Shown here one piece after another: positions 35,241 through 44,155 of a stretch of 64,000 nt of DNA. A program made the translations under genes and the position numbers. The DNA lies in assembly GCF_030733845.1 (NCBI RefSeq), contig NZ_CP132313.1, forward strand, positions 248,001-312,000, given 5' to 3'. Origin of the DNA: Shinella zoogloeoides. GTDB taxonomy: Bacteria > Pseudomonadota > Alphaproteobacteria > Rhizobiales > Rhizobiaceae. Numbering within the stretch: the first letter of the stretch is position 1; each line of letters starts with the position of its first letter. The notes under the pieces were generated by a model. It saw nothing but the letters and a program-made list of their open reading frames with translations, did no database searches and was not told where the DNA came from.

Positions 35241-35554
35241 GTTGAGGTAAATCTGTCGCCAGCGGCGAAGCCGGATAGGACATCCGAGGGCTGCCCCGCG
35301 AGGGAACGCAGGGACGCATGATCTGCAAAGGTTACTGAATGGGCCAGAGAGCTCGCTTGGAGTCAATGCAAGATTCGACCTTGTGAAACCCGATACAGCA
35401 TGATCGCTGCCTGCAGCCATCAGTGCGAACAAATCCTTAAACCCTCAAGGGATAACACCGCCAAGCTCTGCAAAATACAGATCTCCTACTGAGTTTGCGG
35501 ATCTGAGCGAACTGCCCACCAAGAACGGACCCCGCCGTAGAACTGCTCAAATCG
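35241..35554. other. Intergenic, no gene recognised
   Basis: No coding sequence, repeat or RNA could be supported between the transposase scar and the stop of the MDR gene. It may include further decayed insertion-sequence DNA. Confidence 0.4.
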
Positions 35555-36535
35555 TCAGATTTGAACCACGCGGTTGCCGGGATTGGGTCCGGATTTCAGA
35601 CGCGACAGCGCCTCCGGCAAGCCTTCGAAAGCGGCAATTTCGACGATCTGGGGATCGAAGCGTCCCGACACGATATCAGTGGCGATCGCAGCACCTGCGG
35701 CAACGAGATTGCCCCACTGCCAGTTATCGGCATAGCCATGCATCGCGTTCAGCCCGACCTCGTGCAGGGAGATCGTCGTCGTAAACGCCGGAAGCGGCGT
35801 GGTTTCCTGCCGGTCCTGAACGCAGACGAGATGTCCGTTCGCCGTAAGAAGCGGCGCCAGCGAAGCCGCATGCGCGCCGCTCACCATATCGAAGACCGCC
35901 TGCAGCGGCTGGACACGCGTCTTTTCCCGGATTTCCTCGCGCCAGGCTGGAAGGTGATAATCCGTCACGGTCGCGGCACCGAGGCGCAGAACGCGGGCCG
36001 CCTGCGCGGCAGAGCAGACGGCGTGAACGATCCAGCCACGGGACCGCGCCAGTTGCAGAAGCGCGCCTCCGACGGCGCCGGAAGCACCCGTCACCAGCAC
36101 ATGCGCACCGGGACCGAGCGGAACCTTCGACACCGCCTGGAAAGCCGTCAGGGCCGGACACGGGATCGCCGCTGCGGCGCCGAACGGCAACGCTGCCGGC
36201 AAAGGAATCAGCGCTCTCGCCGGCACCACCGTATATTCGGCGAAGGAGCCCGGCCGCAGGAGATCGTTGTGATAGGCGACCCGGGCGCCGCGGGCGATAT
36301 GCTGCACCCCCTCGCCCAGCGCCTCCACCTCGCCGGCGCCGTCGACGCCCGGAATGTGCGGCCATTCCCAGGCCGGATGACCCCACTCGATGAATTTCCA
36401 GTCGACGGGATTGAGACCGATGGCGCGGTTGCGCACCAGCGCCTCGCCCTTACCCGGCTTTGGCCGCGGCCGCTCTTCCAGCCGCAGGACGCCAGTTGCG
36501 CCGGTTTCGTGATGGACCCAAGCTTTCATTGTCAT
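35555..36535 (-). CDS. Zinc-independent quinone-oxidoreductase-like MDR dehydrogenase
   Basis: A 326-residue medium-chain reductase without the zinc-binding cysteines. GLNPVDWKFI, GVDGAGEV and the NADPH loop VTGASGAVGGALLQ place it with quinone oxidoreductases and ADH-N-like reductases. I start at MTMKAWVHHETG (36535), seven bases after the SDR stop; MKAW at 36529 is an alternative. It is the last gene of a three-gene minus-strand unit with an SDR and a GldA-like enzyme. Confidence 0.9.
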   Translation of the reverse strand: MTMKAWVHHETGATGVLRLEERPRPKPGKGEALVRNRAIGLNPVDWKFIEWGHPAWEWPHIPGVDGAGEVEALGEGVQHIARGARVAYHNDLLRPGSFAEYTVVPARALIPLPAALPFGAAAAIPCPALTAFQAVSKVPLGPGAHVLVTGASGAVGGALLQLARSRGWIVHAVCSAAQAARVLRLGAATVTDYHLPAWREEIREKTRVQPLQAVFDMVSGAHAASLAPLLTANGHLVCVQDRQETTPLPAFTTTISLHEVGLNAMHGYADNWQWGNLVAAGAAIATDIVSGRFDPQIVEIAAFEGLPEALSRLKSGPNPGNRVVQI

Positions 36536-36542
36536 TCTCCTT

Positions 36543-37244
36543 TCAGCAAACGGAATAGCCGCCATCGATCGGCAGCATAGTACCCGTGACATAGGCCGCA
36601 TCGGGCGACAGCAGGAAACGGATGACCGAGGCGACCTCGGACGGCTGCGCCCAGCGCCCCATCGGAATGCGGCCGTTTATACGCGCGGCGCGTTCAATGT
36701 CTGCGCGTGCCCGCGCCGACATGCGCGTCTCCACCCAACCCGGCGCCACGGAATTTACCCGCACACCCTTCCCCGCCCAGGCAACGGCCATCGAGCGGGT
36801 GAGCGCCGCCACCGCGCCCTTGCTCGCCGTATAGGCCGGCGCGCCAGGCGAGCCGAAGATCGCCCACATCGACGCGAGCATCACAATGGAACCACGGGCC
36901 ACCTCCAGACGCGGTAAGAGCGCATTTGCAAGCGCGAAGCCGGCGCTGACATTGACCTGCATAACGGCATCGAAATCCGCGATCTGCCATTCCCGCTCAT
37001 GACGCAGGATGCCCGCGCAGTGAACGAAACCGTCCAAGCCCTCTTCGCTATCAATGGCCGCAAGGATGGCATTCGTATTTGTCACATCTGCTTTATGGAA
37101 GCGAATGCCCTCCGGCAGGTCGTCGTCGCAATCAAGGCCGACCGCGATTACCCGCCAGCCTGCGGCTAACAGGAACTCCGCGGTGGCGCGGCCGATGCCG
37201 GTTCCACCACCGGTGATAAGGGCGAGTGGATATGGCTTGATCAT
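36543..37244 (-). CDS. SDR-family oxidoreductase
   Basis: A 233-residue SDR with TGGGTGIG cofactor loop, HCAGILRH (in place of NNAG), LASMWA and catalytic YTASK. The end (GTMLPIDGGYSVC) is typical of the FabG-like group. Its start overlaps the GldA-like stop by four bases, so both are coupled. Probably acts on a sugar or polyol within the GntR-controlled block. Confidence 0.92.
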   Translation of the reverse strand: MIKPYPLALITGGGTGIGRATAEFLLAAGWRVIAVGLDCDDDLPEGIRFHKADVTNTNAILAAIDSEEGLDGFVHCAGILRHEREWQIADFDAVMQVNVSAGFALANALLPRLEVARGSIVMLASMWAIFGSPGAPAYTASKGAVAALTRSMAVAWAGKGVRVNSVAPGWVETRMSARARADIERAARINGRIPMGRWAQPSEVASVIRFLLSPDAAYVTGTMLPIDGGYSVC

Positions 37245-38371
37245 ACGCTAATCCTCCGATTTGGGGCCTTTTCCTCGACGCGCGTGATGGCAGTCACGAG
37301 TGTTTCCGCTTCGAGTTTGAATGGCATGTTCTTCATGTGACGGACGACAAGCGTCGCGTCGGCAAGGGCGGCAAGTTGGGCACGCGATGGCGCACCGAGA
37401 CCCATGTCCTGCAGTGACAATGGAAGCCCGACAATCTTGTAGAGCCGCATCAGTTCAGGCGGGGGCTCTAGGTCCAACGCCTCGAAATGGACGATTAGCG
37501 CCCAAGCGACCTGGATACCGTGCAGCACGTCGCCGCCGCCCGGCAGAAGCGGGATGCCGCGCGTCAGCGCATGAGGCAGCGAAAGGCCACCGCTTTCGAA
37601 ACCGAGGCCAGCCATGAGGATCATCGCTTCCACGGCCGCATCAAAGTCGTCGGTGACCGTGCCAGTTCCCACGACTGCCCAAGCGCCGGCGCCGTGCTTC
37701 AAAAGCGTCTTGTAACAGGTGTCGGCAACCTGATTGGCAAGCCGCGTCGAACGCGCCAGGAACATCGTCCCGCCGCCGCTGTTGAAGCAAGCATCCGCCT
37801 CGAATTTCTTGGCAAGCGCATCGCCCATCCCTGCGCGGAACAATGCCTTCGGCGCCTTGGATAGGATATCGGTATCGACGATGACGAAATCCGGGTTGCG
37901 CATGAGATGGCGCACCTCGAGCATTCGGTGGCCGTCTTCGTAGAGGACGAAATTCTTCGAGGTCGGCGCGTCGTTGGAGGCTACGGTTGGCAGGGTGATG
38001 AGACCGGAGCCGAGGCGTTCGGCCAGCGCCTTGCCGGCATCGATCGCCCGGCCACCGCCGGCCGCCAGCACCGCCGCGACCGGACCGTCGAGCTGCGCCT
38101 GCAATTCCGCGCCGGTAGCCGGGCCGAGATGCCCGGCAAAAGAGAGAACCTGGAGCTCGACGCCTGCGGTCGCACAGCTCTCCTCCACCTGCCCGGCCAG
38201 CATGTCGCGGATCGTGGCGTCGATGACAAGCACGGCGCGCGCGCCGAGCGTTGCGGCGCAATCTCCCACCAGACGCCAGGCGCCCCGTCCCTGGATATAG
38301 CGCCCCGGTGCACCGAAGACGGTGACGCGCGAATCGAACATCTCCATGATGGGTTTTTGTTGCAACGGCAT
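37241..38371 (-). CDS. Glycerol dehydrogenase-like (GldA family) metal-dependent dehydrogenase
   Basis: A 376-residue member of the GldA branch of iron/zinc alcohol dehydrogenases. GGGRAIDAGKA (NAD-binding) and PTVASNDAPTS are the family signatures; metal ligands are expected in AGMGDALAKKFE (Asp), LPHALTRG (His) and DVLHGIQV (His). GldA oxidises glycerol and other vicinal diols at C2. A GGAGGA Shine-Dalgarno lies seven bases before the ATG at 38371. It heads a three-gene unit whose promoter carries a GntR-type operator (38401-38416). Confidence 0.92.
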   Translation of the reverse strand: MPLQQKPIMEMFDSRVTVFGAPGRYIQGRGAWRLVGDCAATLGARAVLVIDATIRDMLAGQVEESCATAGVELQVLSFAGHLGPATGAELQAQLDGPVAAVLAAGGGRAIDAGKALAERLGSGLITLPTVASNDAPTSKNFVLYEDGHRMLEVRHLMRNPDFVIVDTDILSKAPKALFRAGMGDALAKKFEADACFNSGGGTMFLARSTRLANQVADTCYKTLLKHGAGAWAVVGTGTVTDDFDAAVEAMILMAGLGFESGGLSLPHALTRGIPLLPGGGDVLHGIQVAWALIVHFEALDLEPPPELMRLYKIVGLPLSLQDMGLGAPSRAQLAALADATLVVRHMKNMPFKLEAETLVTAITRVEEKAPNRRISV

Positions 38372-38400
38372 TTCTGTTTCCTCCGCGTATCCTCATTTAC

Positions 38401-38416
38401 ATGATATATGATATAT
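38401..38416. promoter_or_regulatory. GntR-type operator between the GldA-like and AroE-like genes
   Basis: ATGATATATGATATAT lies in the 85-base divergent intergenic region. Related ATGATATAT or complementary sequences occur at 43115, 45084 and 51731, all at promoters in this block, which makes the FCD-type GntR protein at 47867-48538 the likely binder. Confidence 0.65.
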
Positions 38417-38457
38417 TTTAAAGCGATACCGTTTTCACCCGTGAGGAGGCTCCATCA

Positions 38458-39264
38458 ATGGATCGACGCATCACCGGCACGACACACGTCGTCGTGCATC
38501 TCGCTTACCCATCCCACCACCTGCGCACGCCGACCTACTTCAACGCCTACTGCTCCGACCATGGCCAAAACGCCGTGCTGGTGCCCTGGCAGGTTGCGCC
38601 GGAAAACCTCGCGATGGCCTTCGAGGGGCTGCGCCGGATCGAGAGCCTTGCCGGCGTCATCGTCACCATTCCGCACAAGATCAGCGTCGCGGGCCTCTGC
38701 GATAGCCTGTCGGACACCGCCGGCTTTCTCGGTGTTGCCAATGTCGCGCGCCGCACGCCGGACGGCCGCTTCCACGGCGAGATGTTCGACGGCGCCGGCT
38801 TCGTGCAGGGGCTTCTTCGCGAAGGGCATGCCATCCGCGGTCGCAACACCCTGCTGCTCGGCGCCGGCGGCGCAGCCACGGGCATTGCCGAGGCGCTGGT
38901 GCGTGGCGGCGTCGCCCGCCTTGCCATTGCCAACCGTTCCATGGACAAGGCCGAGGAACTTGCGGCACGGCTGCGCGGCGCCTTTGCAGGACACGACGTC
39001 ATCGCGGCCCCCGCCGATGCGCGCGGTTTCGACCTCGTCGTCAACGGCACTTCGCTCGGCATGAAGACGAGCGATCCGCTGCCGGTCGATCCCGCAACGC
39101 TGGAGCCGGGCGCGCTGGTCGCCGAGGTCGTGATGGAACCCGACGTCACGCCTTTGCTGCGGCTGGCGTCGGAACGGGGATGCGAAACCCACAGGGGTGT
39201 GCATATGATCACCGGACAGATTGAGTTGCTGGCAAGGTTTCTATTGGACGAACCGGGCGCCTGA
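38458..39264 (+). CDS. Shikimate dehydrogenase-like (AroE fold) oxidoreductase with altered substrate site
   Basis: A 268-residue AroE-superfamily protein. Lys in VTIPHK, Asp in DGAGFV, the NADP-type loop GAGGAATGIA, NGTSLGM and Gln in ITGQIELLARF are all present. The N-terminal substrate motif, normally S-x-S within HSxSP, reads SHHLRTP, so the two serines that bind the shikimate carboxylate are not both there. It therefore probably acts on a different ring or polyol. It is transcribed away from the GldA-like unit under the shared operator. Confidence 0.88.
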   Translation: MDRRITGTTHVVVHLAYPSHHLRTPTYFNAYCSDHGQNAVLVPWQVAPENLAMAFEGLRRIESLAGVIVTIPHKISVAGLCDSLSDTAGFLGVANVARRTPDGRFHGEMFDGAGFVQGLLREGHAIRGRNTLLLGAGGAATGIAEALVRGGVARLAIANRSMDKAEELAARLRGAFAGHDVIAAPADARGFDLVVNGTSLGMKTSDPLPVDPATLEPGALVAEVVMEPDVTPLLRLASERGCETHRGVHMITGQIELLARFLLDEPGA

Positions 39265-39272
39265 GCGCCCGG
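39253..39272. terminator. Hairpin at the convergent ends of the AroE-like and permease genes
   Basis: CCGGGCGC (39253-39260) pairs with GCGCCCGG (39265-39272) around CTGA, overlapping the AroE-like stop codon. The U-tract is weak in both directions. Confidence 0.5.
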
Positions 39273-39280
39273 CATTTGCC

Positions 39281-40267
39281 TCAGGTGCGCTTCGTCTCGC
39301 CGCTGACATTTTGCAGTAGTACGGCGAAGACGATGATGACGCCCTTGATGATCTGCTGCGGATAGGCGGGCACCGACAGCAGGTTCATGATGTTGCCGAT
39401 AAGACCGAGGATGAGCACGCCGATCATCGTGTTGACCACCGAACCCTTGCCGCCCGAGAGCAACGCGCCGCCGATGACGCAGGCAGCGATCGCATCGAGT
39501 TCGAGGCCGAAACCGGTATTGGCCGTGCCAACCGCCGTGCGTGCCGTCGCCACCACGCCGGCCAGCGCTGAAAGCCCGCCCGCGATGGCATAGACGAGGA
39601 ATTTGTAGCGCGCGACCGGGATGCCGGCGAGGCGCACCGCGACCTCGTTCGAGCCGGTGGCGATGACGAGGCGGCCGAACTTGCTCTGGGCCATCAGAAC
39701 GACGAAGAGCACGATGAAGAGGAGCGCGATCAACACCGGCCAAGGCATGCCGATGCCGGGCAACGCGCCGCTGCCGAAGGCGCGCATGAGATCGGCTGCT
39801 CCCGTATCGCGCGGAAAGCGCACTGGCTGGCCGTTCGACATCATGAAGGCTATGCCGCGCGCGACCGTCATCATCGCGAGCGAGGCGATGAACGGCGCCA
39901 TGCGGAAGAGAGCGACGAGGGCACCCGTCACCGCCCCTAGCAGCGCGCCAGCGGTAATTGCGGCGACAATGCCGACGACGAGACCGACAGCGGCCTGCGC
40001 CGGCAGATAAGGCAGCAGCATGGCGACGACCATGGCGCCGATGGCCGCAAGCGCCCCGACCGATAGGTCGATGCCGCCGGTCAGAATCACCAGCAGCATG
40101 CCAATGGAGACGAGGGCCAGCGGCACGAGCTGACGGAGCAGGTTCCACAGGTTCTGCGGCGTCAGGAACACATCCGACAACAACGCGGAAGCGACGACGA
40201 GCAGCGCCAGCATCAGAAAGATGTTGTAGCGGATCAAGAAGGCGGCGATACCGGCTTTCTTTTGCAT
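39281..40267 (-). CDS. Ribose-type (CUT2) ABC importer permease
   Basis: A 328-residue RbsC-class permease with about eight to ten helices. The conserved GGIDLSVGALAAIGAM segment and GSNEVAVRLAGIPVARYK loop, which contacts the ATPase, are clear. I start at the ATG of MQKKAGIAAF (40267); a GTG at 40276 that overlaps the ATPase stop is an alternative adding three residues. With the ATPase and binding protein upstream it forms a complete CUT2 sugar importer. Confidence 0.94.
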   Translation of the reverse strand: MQKKAGIAAFLIRYNIFLMLALLVVASALLSDVFLTPQNLWNLLRQLVPLALVSIGMLLVILTGGIDLSVGALAAIGAMVVAMLLPYLPAQAAVGLVVGIVAAITAGALLGAVTGALVALFRMAPFIASLAMMTVARGIAFMMSNGQPVRFPRDTGAADLMRAFGSGALPGIGMPWPVLIALLFIVLFVVLMAQSKFGRLVIATGSNEVAVRLAGIPVARYKFLVYAIAGGLSALAGVVATARTAVGTANTGFGLELDAIAACVIGGALLSGGKGSVVNTMIGVLILGLIGNIMNLLSVPAYPQQIIKGVIIVFAVLLQNVSGETKRT

Positions 40268-40272
40268 GAGGG

Positions 40273-41760
40273 TCACGCCTCCGTTCCCATGGCGAGGCCG
40301 ATGATGGCTTCCTCGCTGATTTGATGTTTGAGAAGTTCGCCGGCGACCGCGCCCTGGCGCATGACGACGACCCGGTCCGACATGCCGATCACCTCCAGCA
40401 TGTCGGAGGAGACCATTATGACGGCGGCGCCCGCCTCGGCGAGTTCGTTCATCACGCGGTAGATCTCGATCTTGGCACCGACATCGACGCCGCGCGTCGG
40501 CTCGTCGAAGATGAGCACGCGGCACTTGGCGGCAATCCATTTCATGATCGCCACCTTCTGCTGGTTGCCGCCCGAAAGCGTACCGGCGGAAATGTCGATG
40601 CCGGCCGATTTCAGGCGCAGGCCCTTGGCGATCTCCTCGACGGCGGCGATCTCTTCGCGGTTGCGGATGAAACCGAAGGCCGAGATGAAGGGATTGGCCG
40701 GCGTCATCATGGCATTGATACGGATCGGCAGATCGAGCAGCACGCCCTGGTGCTTGCGGTCCTCCGGCAGCATGCCGATACCGTTGGCGACCGCCTGGCC
40801 CGGCGAGGCGTTGACGATCTCGCGACCTGCGAGCTTGATGCGGCCGGACTGCAGGGGATCGGCACCAAAGATGGCGCGCATGGTTTCCGTGCGCCCGGCC
40901 CCCACCAGCCCGCTTACGCCGAGAATTTCTCCGGCCCGGACGGTAAAGGAGACTTTGCGCACCATCGGCCCGGCATCGAGGCCTTCGACCTCGAGTAGCG
41001 TCTCGCCGGGCTTCGCTTTGCGCGGTGGGAAAAGGTCGGACAATTCGCGGCCGATCATCCGGCGCACGAGGCCCTTCTGGTCGATTGCATCGATTGGCCA
41101 ACTGCCGACGGTCTGACCGTCCTTCAGCACCGTAACCCGGTCGCAAAGCGTAAAGATCTCCTCCAGCCGGTGCGAGATATAGAGAATGCACACGCCGCGC
41201 TCGCGCAGCAGGCGGATGAGGCGGAAGAGCTTTTCCGTTTCATGGCGGGTCAGCACGGCGGTCGGTTCGTCGAACACCAGGATCCGGCTGTCGCGCGACA
41301 GTGCCTTGCAGATCTCCACCACCTGCTGGTAGGCGACCGGTAATTCGCCGGCGGGCTGCATCGGGTCAATGTCTTCGAAACCCATGTCGGAAAGCAGCGC
41401 GTGGGTCCGCCGCACCATCTCGGTCCACGGGACCCGAATGCCGGGCCGTCCCAGTTCTTCGATCAGCACGTTCTCCGCCACGGAGAGATGGCCGGCGAGC
41501 GAGAATTCCTGGTAGATGACGGATATGCCCTTGGCGATCGCCTCATGCGGCGAGGCGATGTCGGCGGGCTGGCCGTCGAGATGGATTTCGCCGGAATCGC
41601 GCCGGTAGGCGCCGGCAAGAACCTTCATCAGGGTGGACTTGCCCGCCCCGTTTTCGCCCATCAGTCCATGGACCTCGCCGCCGAAGGCTTCGAGGCTGGC
41701 ACCCTGCAGGGCCGCGACGCCGCCGAAGGCCTTGTCGATCTGCAACATCGAAAGATGCAT
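40273..41760 (-). CDS. Ribose-type (CUT2) ABC importer ATP-binding protein
   Basis: A 495-residue tandem ATPase of the RbsA/XylG class. The first half has Walker A GENGAGKSTL, a signature region ELPVAYQQVVEI and Walker B ILVFDEP; the second has a degenerate Walker A (GLVGAGRTET), signature LSGGNQQK and Walker B LIFDEPTRG, the normal asymmetry of this class. The start MHLSMLQIDK (41760) follows a GGAGGAGG ribosome-binding site. It energises the permease at 39281-40267. Confidence 0.95.
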   Translation of the reverse strand: MHLSMLQIDKAFGGVAALQGASLEAFGGEVHGLMGENGAGKSTLMKVLAGAYRRDSGEIHLDGQPADIASPHEAIAKGISVIYQEFSLAGHLSVAENVLIEELGRPGIRVPWTEMVRRTHALLSDMGFEDIDPMQPAGELPVAYQQVVEICKALSRDSRILVFDEPTAVLTRHETEKLFRLIRLLRERGVCILYISHRLEEIFTLCDRVTVLKDGQTVGSWPIDAIDQKGLVRRMIGRELSDLFPPRKAKPGETLLEVEGLDAGPMVRKVSFTVRAGEILGVSGLVGAGRTETMRAIFGADPLQSGRIKLAGREIVNASPGQAVANGIGMLPEDRKHQGVLLDLPIRINAMMTPANPFISAFGFIRNREEIAAVEEIAKGLRLKSAGIDISAGTLSGGNQQKVAIMKWIAAKCRVLIFDEPTRGVDVGAKIEIYRVMNELAEAGAAVIMVSSDMLEVIGMSDRVVVMRQGAVAGELLKHQISEEAIIGLAMGTEA

Positions 41761-41779
41761 CTGCTCCTCCTCCCCGAAC

Positions 41780-41805
41780 GGCATCGCCGGGTCTCCGGCG
41801 ATGCC
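41780..41805 (-). terminator. Hairpin after the ribose-type solute-binding-protein gene
   Basis: GGCATCGCCGG (41780-41790) pairs perfectly with 41795-41805 around GTCT, 13 bases past the binding-protein stop and just before the ATPase ribosome-binding site. There is no U-tract. It probably protects the binding-protein mRNA end. Confidence 0.6.
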
Positions 41806-41818
41806 CAAGGTCAAGCCG

Positions 41819-43057
41819 TCAGCCGCGGATCTGCGGGATCGTGCGGAAGGGCGGAACCTCGTATTTGAAGAACGGGTTCGACTGGTCGGGATCGATCAGG
41901 CTGTCGACATTCTCCTTGGTGATGATCTCGGCCGGGAAATAGGAACCGAGCGGCAGGTTGTTCGCGTCGAAGCCCTTGCGGAAGATCTCGTTGATCAGCA
42001 CCATGACGCCCTCACCCGTGGCGCGGCCACTGTTGGCGCCGGTCACCAGCAGGTCGCCGCTCTTGACGAGATCGAGCGCAACGCGGAAACCATCGGCGGC
42101 GCAGGCGACCGGAATTTGGCCCTTCTTGCCGATGTTCTCGATGGCCGTCAGCGCGCCGATGCCCATGAAGTCGTTCTCGGCGAGCATCAGGTTGATGCGG
42201 TCGCCATGGCCGGCGAGCAGGTCTTCGGCGCCCTTCAGGCCGCCCTCTTCCGTCCATCCGCCCGGCTGGATGCCGACGACTTCGAACTTGCCTTCCGCCC
42301 AGTTGAACGAACCGCCGGTCTTCAGGTCCTGGAACAGGTTGAAGCCCTTCAGCATCGCATCCTCGCGGCTGAGGCCGAGATTGAACTGGTTCGAGCGTTC
42401 AAAAACGATGCCCGATAGCAGGCCGGTAATGCGGCTTTCCGAGGTCGAATTGCCGAGCGTGCCGATGGTGACGCCCGAGACGATCGACGCGTCCTTGCCG
42501 ATATGCTTGGCCGCGTAGACACCGGCCTCGAAGCCGTTGCCGAAAGGATTGGCAAGAACCGTCGAAACGAAAGGACCCGAGGCATCCGGCACCGTGCCGA
42601 GCGCGATAACGGGAATGCCGGCATCGACGGCGCGCTGGGCGTCGGTCGCAGCGCCCGCCACGTCGGTCGGATCGACCACGATCACGTCGACACCCTTGGT
42701 GATGAAGGAATCGAAATGTGCCGAGGTCTTGGACGGATCACCGTCGGCCACCTGGATGTCGATCGTATAGCCGCCATATTCGGCCGCCTTGCGCTTGGCT
42801 GCCTCGACCACCTCTACGAACCAGGCATTGCCGAGCGTGATCTCGGTCCAGCCGATCACGATGTTCTTCGGGTCCTTCGGCGTCTTCGGCAGCGCCTTGA
42901 CGATATCGGCGCGGTCGTCCATCTGCGGGTCGATCACGCCCGACAGCGCGGTGTTCGGCATGTGCGAGTAAAGTTCATGCTTTTCGGCGGCGAAAGCCGG
43001 ACCGGACAGCGCCGTAAACAACAGCGCCGCGGCGGCGAATTTTCCATAGGTCTTCAT
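41819..43057 (-). CDS. Ribose-type (CUT2) ABC importer solute-binding protein
   Basis: A 412-residue periplasmic binding protein of the peripla_BP_4 family, with signal peptide MKTYGKFAAAALLFTALSG ending PAFA-A. The mature chain is longer than RbsB by about 100 residues: an N-terminal extension (KHELYSHMPN) and a C-terminal tail (SNPFFKYEVPPFRTIPQIRG). Sugar-pocket type segments are VVDPTDVAGA, ALGTVPDASG and NDFMGIGAL. It is the first gene of its operon; a perfect ATGATATATCAT operator lies 57 bases upstream. The ligand is unknown. Confidence 0.93.
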   Translation of the reverse strand: MKTYGKFAAAALLFTALSGPAFAAEKHELYSHMPNTALSGVIDPQMDDRADIVKALPKTPKDPKNIVIGWTEITLGNAWFVEVVEAAKRKAAEYGGYTIDIQVADGDPSKTSAHFDSFITKGVDVIVVDPTDVAGAATDAQRAVDAGIPVIALGTVPDASGPFVSTVLANPFGNGFEAGVYAAKHIGKDASIVSGVTIGTLGNSTSESRITGLLSGIVFERSNQFNLGLSREDAMLKGFNLFQDLKTGGSFNWAEGKFEVVGIQPGGWTEEGGLKGAEDLLAGHGDRINLMLAENDFMGIGALTAIENIGKKGQIPVACAADGFRVALDLVKSGDLLVTGANSGRATGEGVMVLINEIFRKGFDANNLPLGSYFPAEIITKENVDSLIDPDQSNPFFKYEVPPFRTIPQIRG

Positions 43058-43114
43058 CTGCGTCCTCCTCCAGGATGGACCGGCGACACTCCCGCGCCGA
43101 TCCGATTAAAATAC

Positions 43115-43126
43115 ATGATATATCAT
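43115..43126. promoter_or_regulatory. GntR-type operator before the CUT2 importer operon
   Basis: ATGATATATCAT is a perfect 12-bp palindrome between the transketolase C-half stop and the binding-protein start. It is the most symmetrical of the four related sites. Confidence 0.7.
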
Positions 43127-43164
43127 TTACGGTGACAGCTCCTCGCTATCGCCAATTTCCTCGG

Positions 43165-44154
43165 TCAGCCGATAGCTTTCAGCACCAGTTCCTCGATGCC
43201 TTTCTCGTCGAGCTTGTAATGGGCGTAGAGATGGGTCGGCGGCGCGATCAGCGCGTACTCGTCGTGGATGCCATGGCGGATGAGCCGCTTGCCCACGCCC
43301 TCGTCCGCCAGTACCTCGGCAACGGCCGCCCCAAGACCGCCGATGATATTGTGCTCCTCGATGGTCATCAGCAGCTTTGAACGGGCCGCCGCTTCAAGCA
43401 CCGCGTCGCGGTCGATCGGCTTGACGGTCGCCATGTCGATGACGCCGATCGACCGGCCGGCGGCATTGAGCCGCTTGGCCACCTGCACGGCGGGGTGCAC
43501 CGGCAGGCCGCAGGCAATCATGGTGAGTTCCTCGCCGCGCGCATGCTCGATGGCCTTGCCGAAGACGAAGTCGGCCTTGGGATCGTAGAGGTCCGGCTCA
43601 CGGCCGCGCCCGGTGCGGAAGTAGATCGGCCGATCGTGATCGACGCTGGCGCGGATCGCCGCCTCGAGTTGCGGGCCGTCGGCGGGGGAAACCACCGTCA
43701 GGTCGGCGATCGAGCGCATCGTGCCGATATCTTCCGTAGCGTGATGCGAGGTGCCGTAAAAGCCCATGGAAATGCCGGTGTGATGGCCGATCAGACGCAC
43801 CGGCAGGGCGCAATAGGCGACGTCCATGCGGATCTGCTCGCAGGTAAGCAGGCCAAGGAACGAGGCGAAGGTGGCGACATAGGGCATTATGCCGGTCGTC
43901 GCGATGCCGGCGGCGGCGGAAACCATGTTCTGCTCCGAAATGCCGAAGCCGACATAGCGGTCCGGGTAGCGCGCCGCAAAACGGTTGAGGCCATTGGAGT
44001 ATTGCAGGTCGGCCGACCCCGCCATGACGGGATGGCCCGCCTCTACCAGCGAGATCAGGCCGTTCGACAGATGGTCGAGGCCAGGATTCTTCTGGTTCAG
44101 TTCGCGGTAGTGCCAGGAATTCGGCGACTGGGGACGTGCGAGGGCTTGGCTCAT
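43165..44154 (-). CDS. Transketolase, C-terminal subunit (split type)
   Basis: A 329-residue protein covering the pyrimidine-binding and C-terminal domains of transketolase. GISEQNMVS holds the catalytic Glu that activates thiamine diphosphate, and GFYGTSHHATEDI corresponds to the substrate-binding loop. It starts one base after the N-terminal half. Split transketolases are common in dedicated sugar-catabolic clusters, for example apulose-4-phosphate and sulfo-sugar transketolases, so a non-canonical ketose is likely. Confidence 0.93.
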   Translation of the reverse strand: MSQALARPQSPNSWHYRELNQKNPGLDHLSNGLISLVEAGHPVMAGSADLQYSNGLNRFAARYPDRYVGFGISEQNMVSAAAGIATTGIMPYVATFASFLGLLTCEQIRMDVAYCALPVRLIGHHTGISMGFYGTSHHATEDIGTMRSIADLTVVSPADGPQLEAAIRASVDHDRPIYFRTGRGREPDLYDPKADFVFGKAIEHARGEELTMIACGLPVHPAVQVAKRLNAAGRSIGVIDMATVKPIDRDAVLEAAARSKLLMTIEEHNIIGGLGAAVAEVLADEGVGKRLIRHGIHDEYALIAPPTHLYAHYKLDEKGIEELVLKAIG

Positions 44155-44155
44155 G

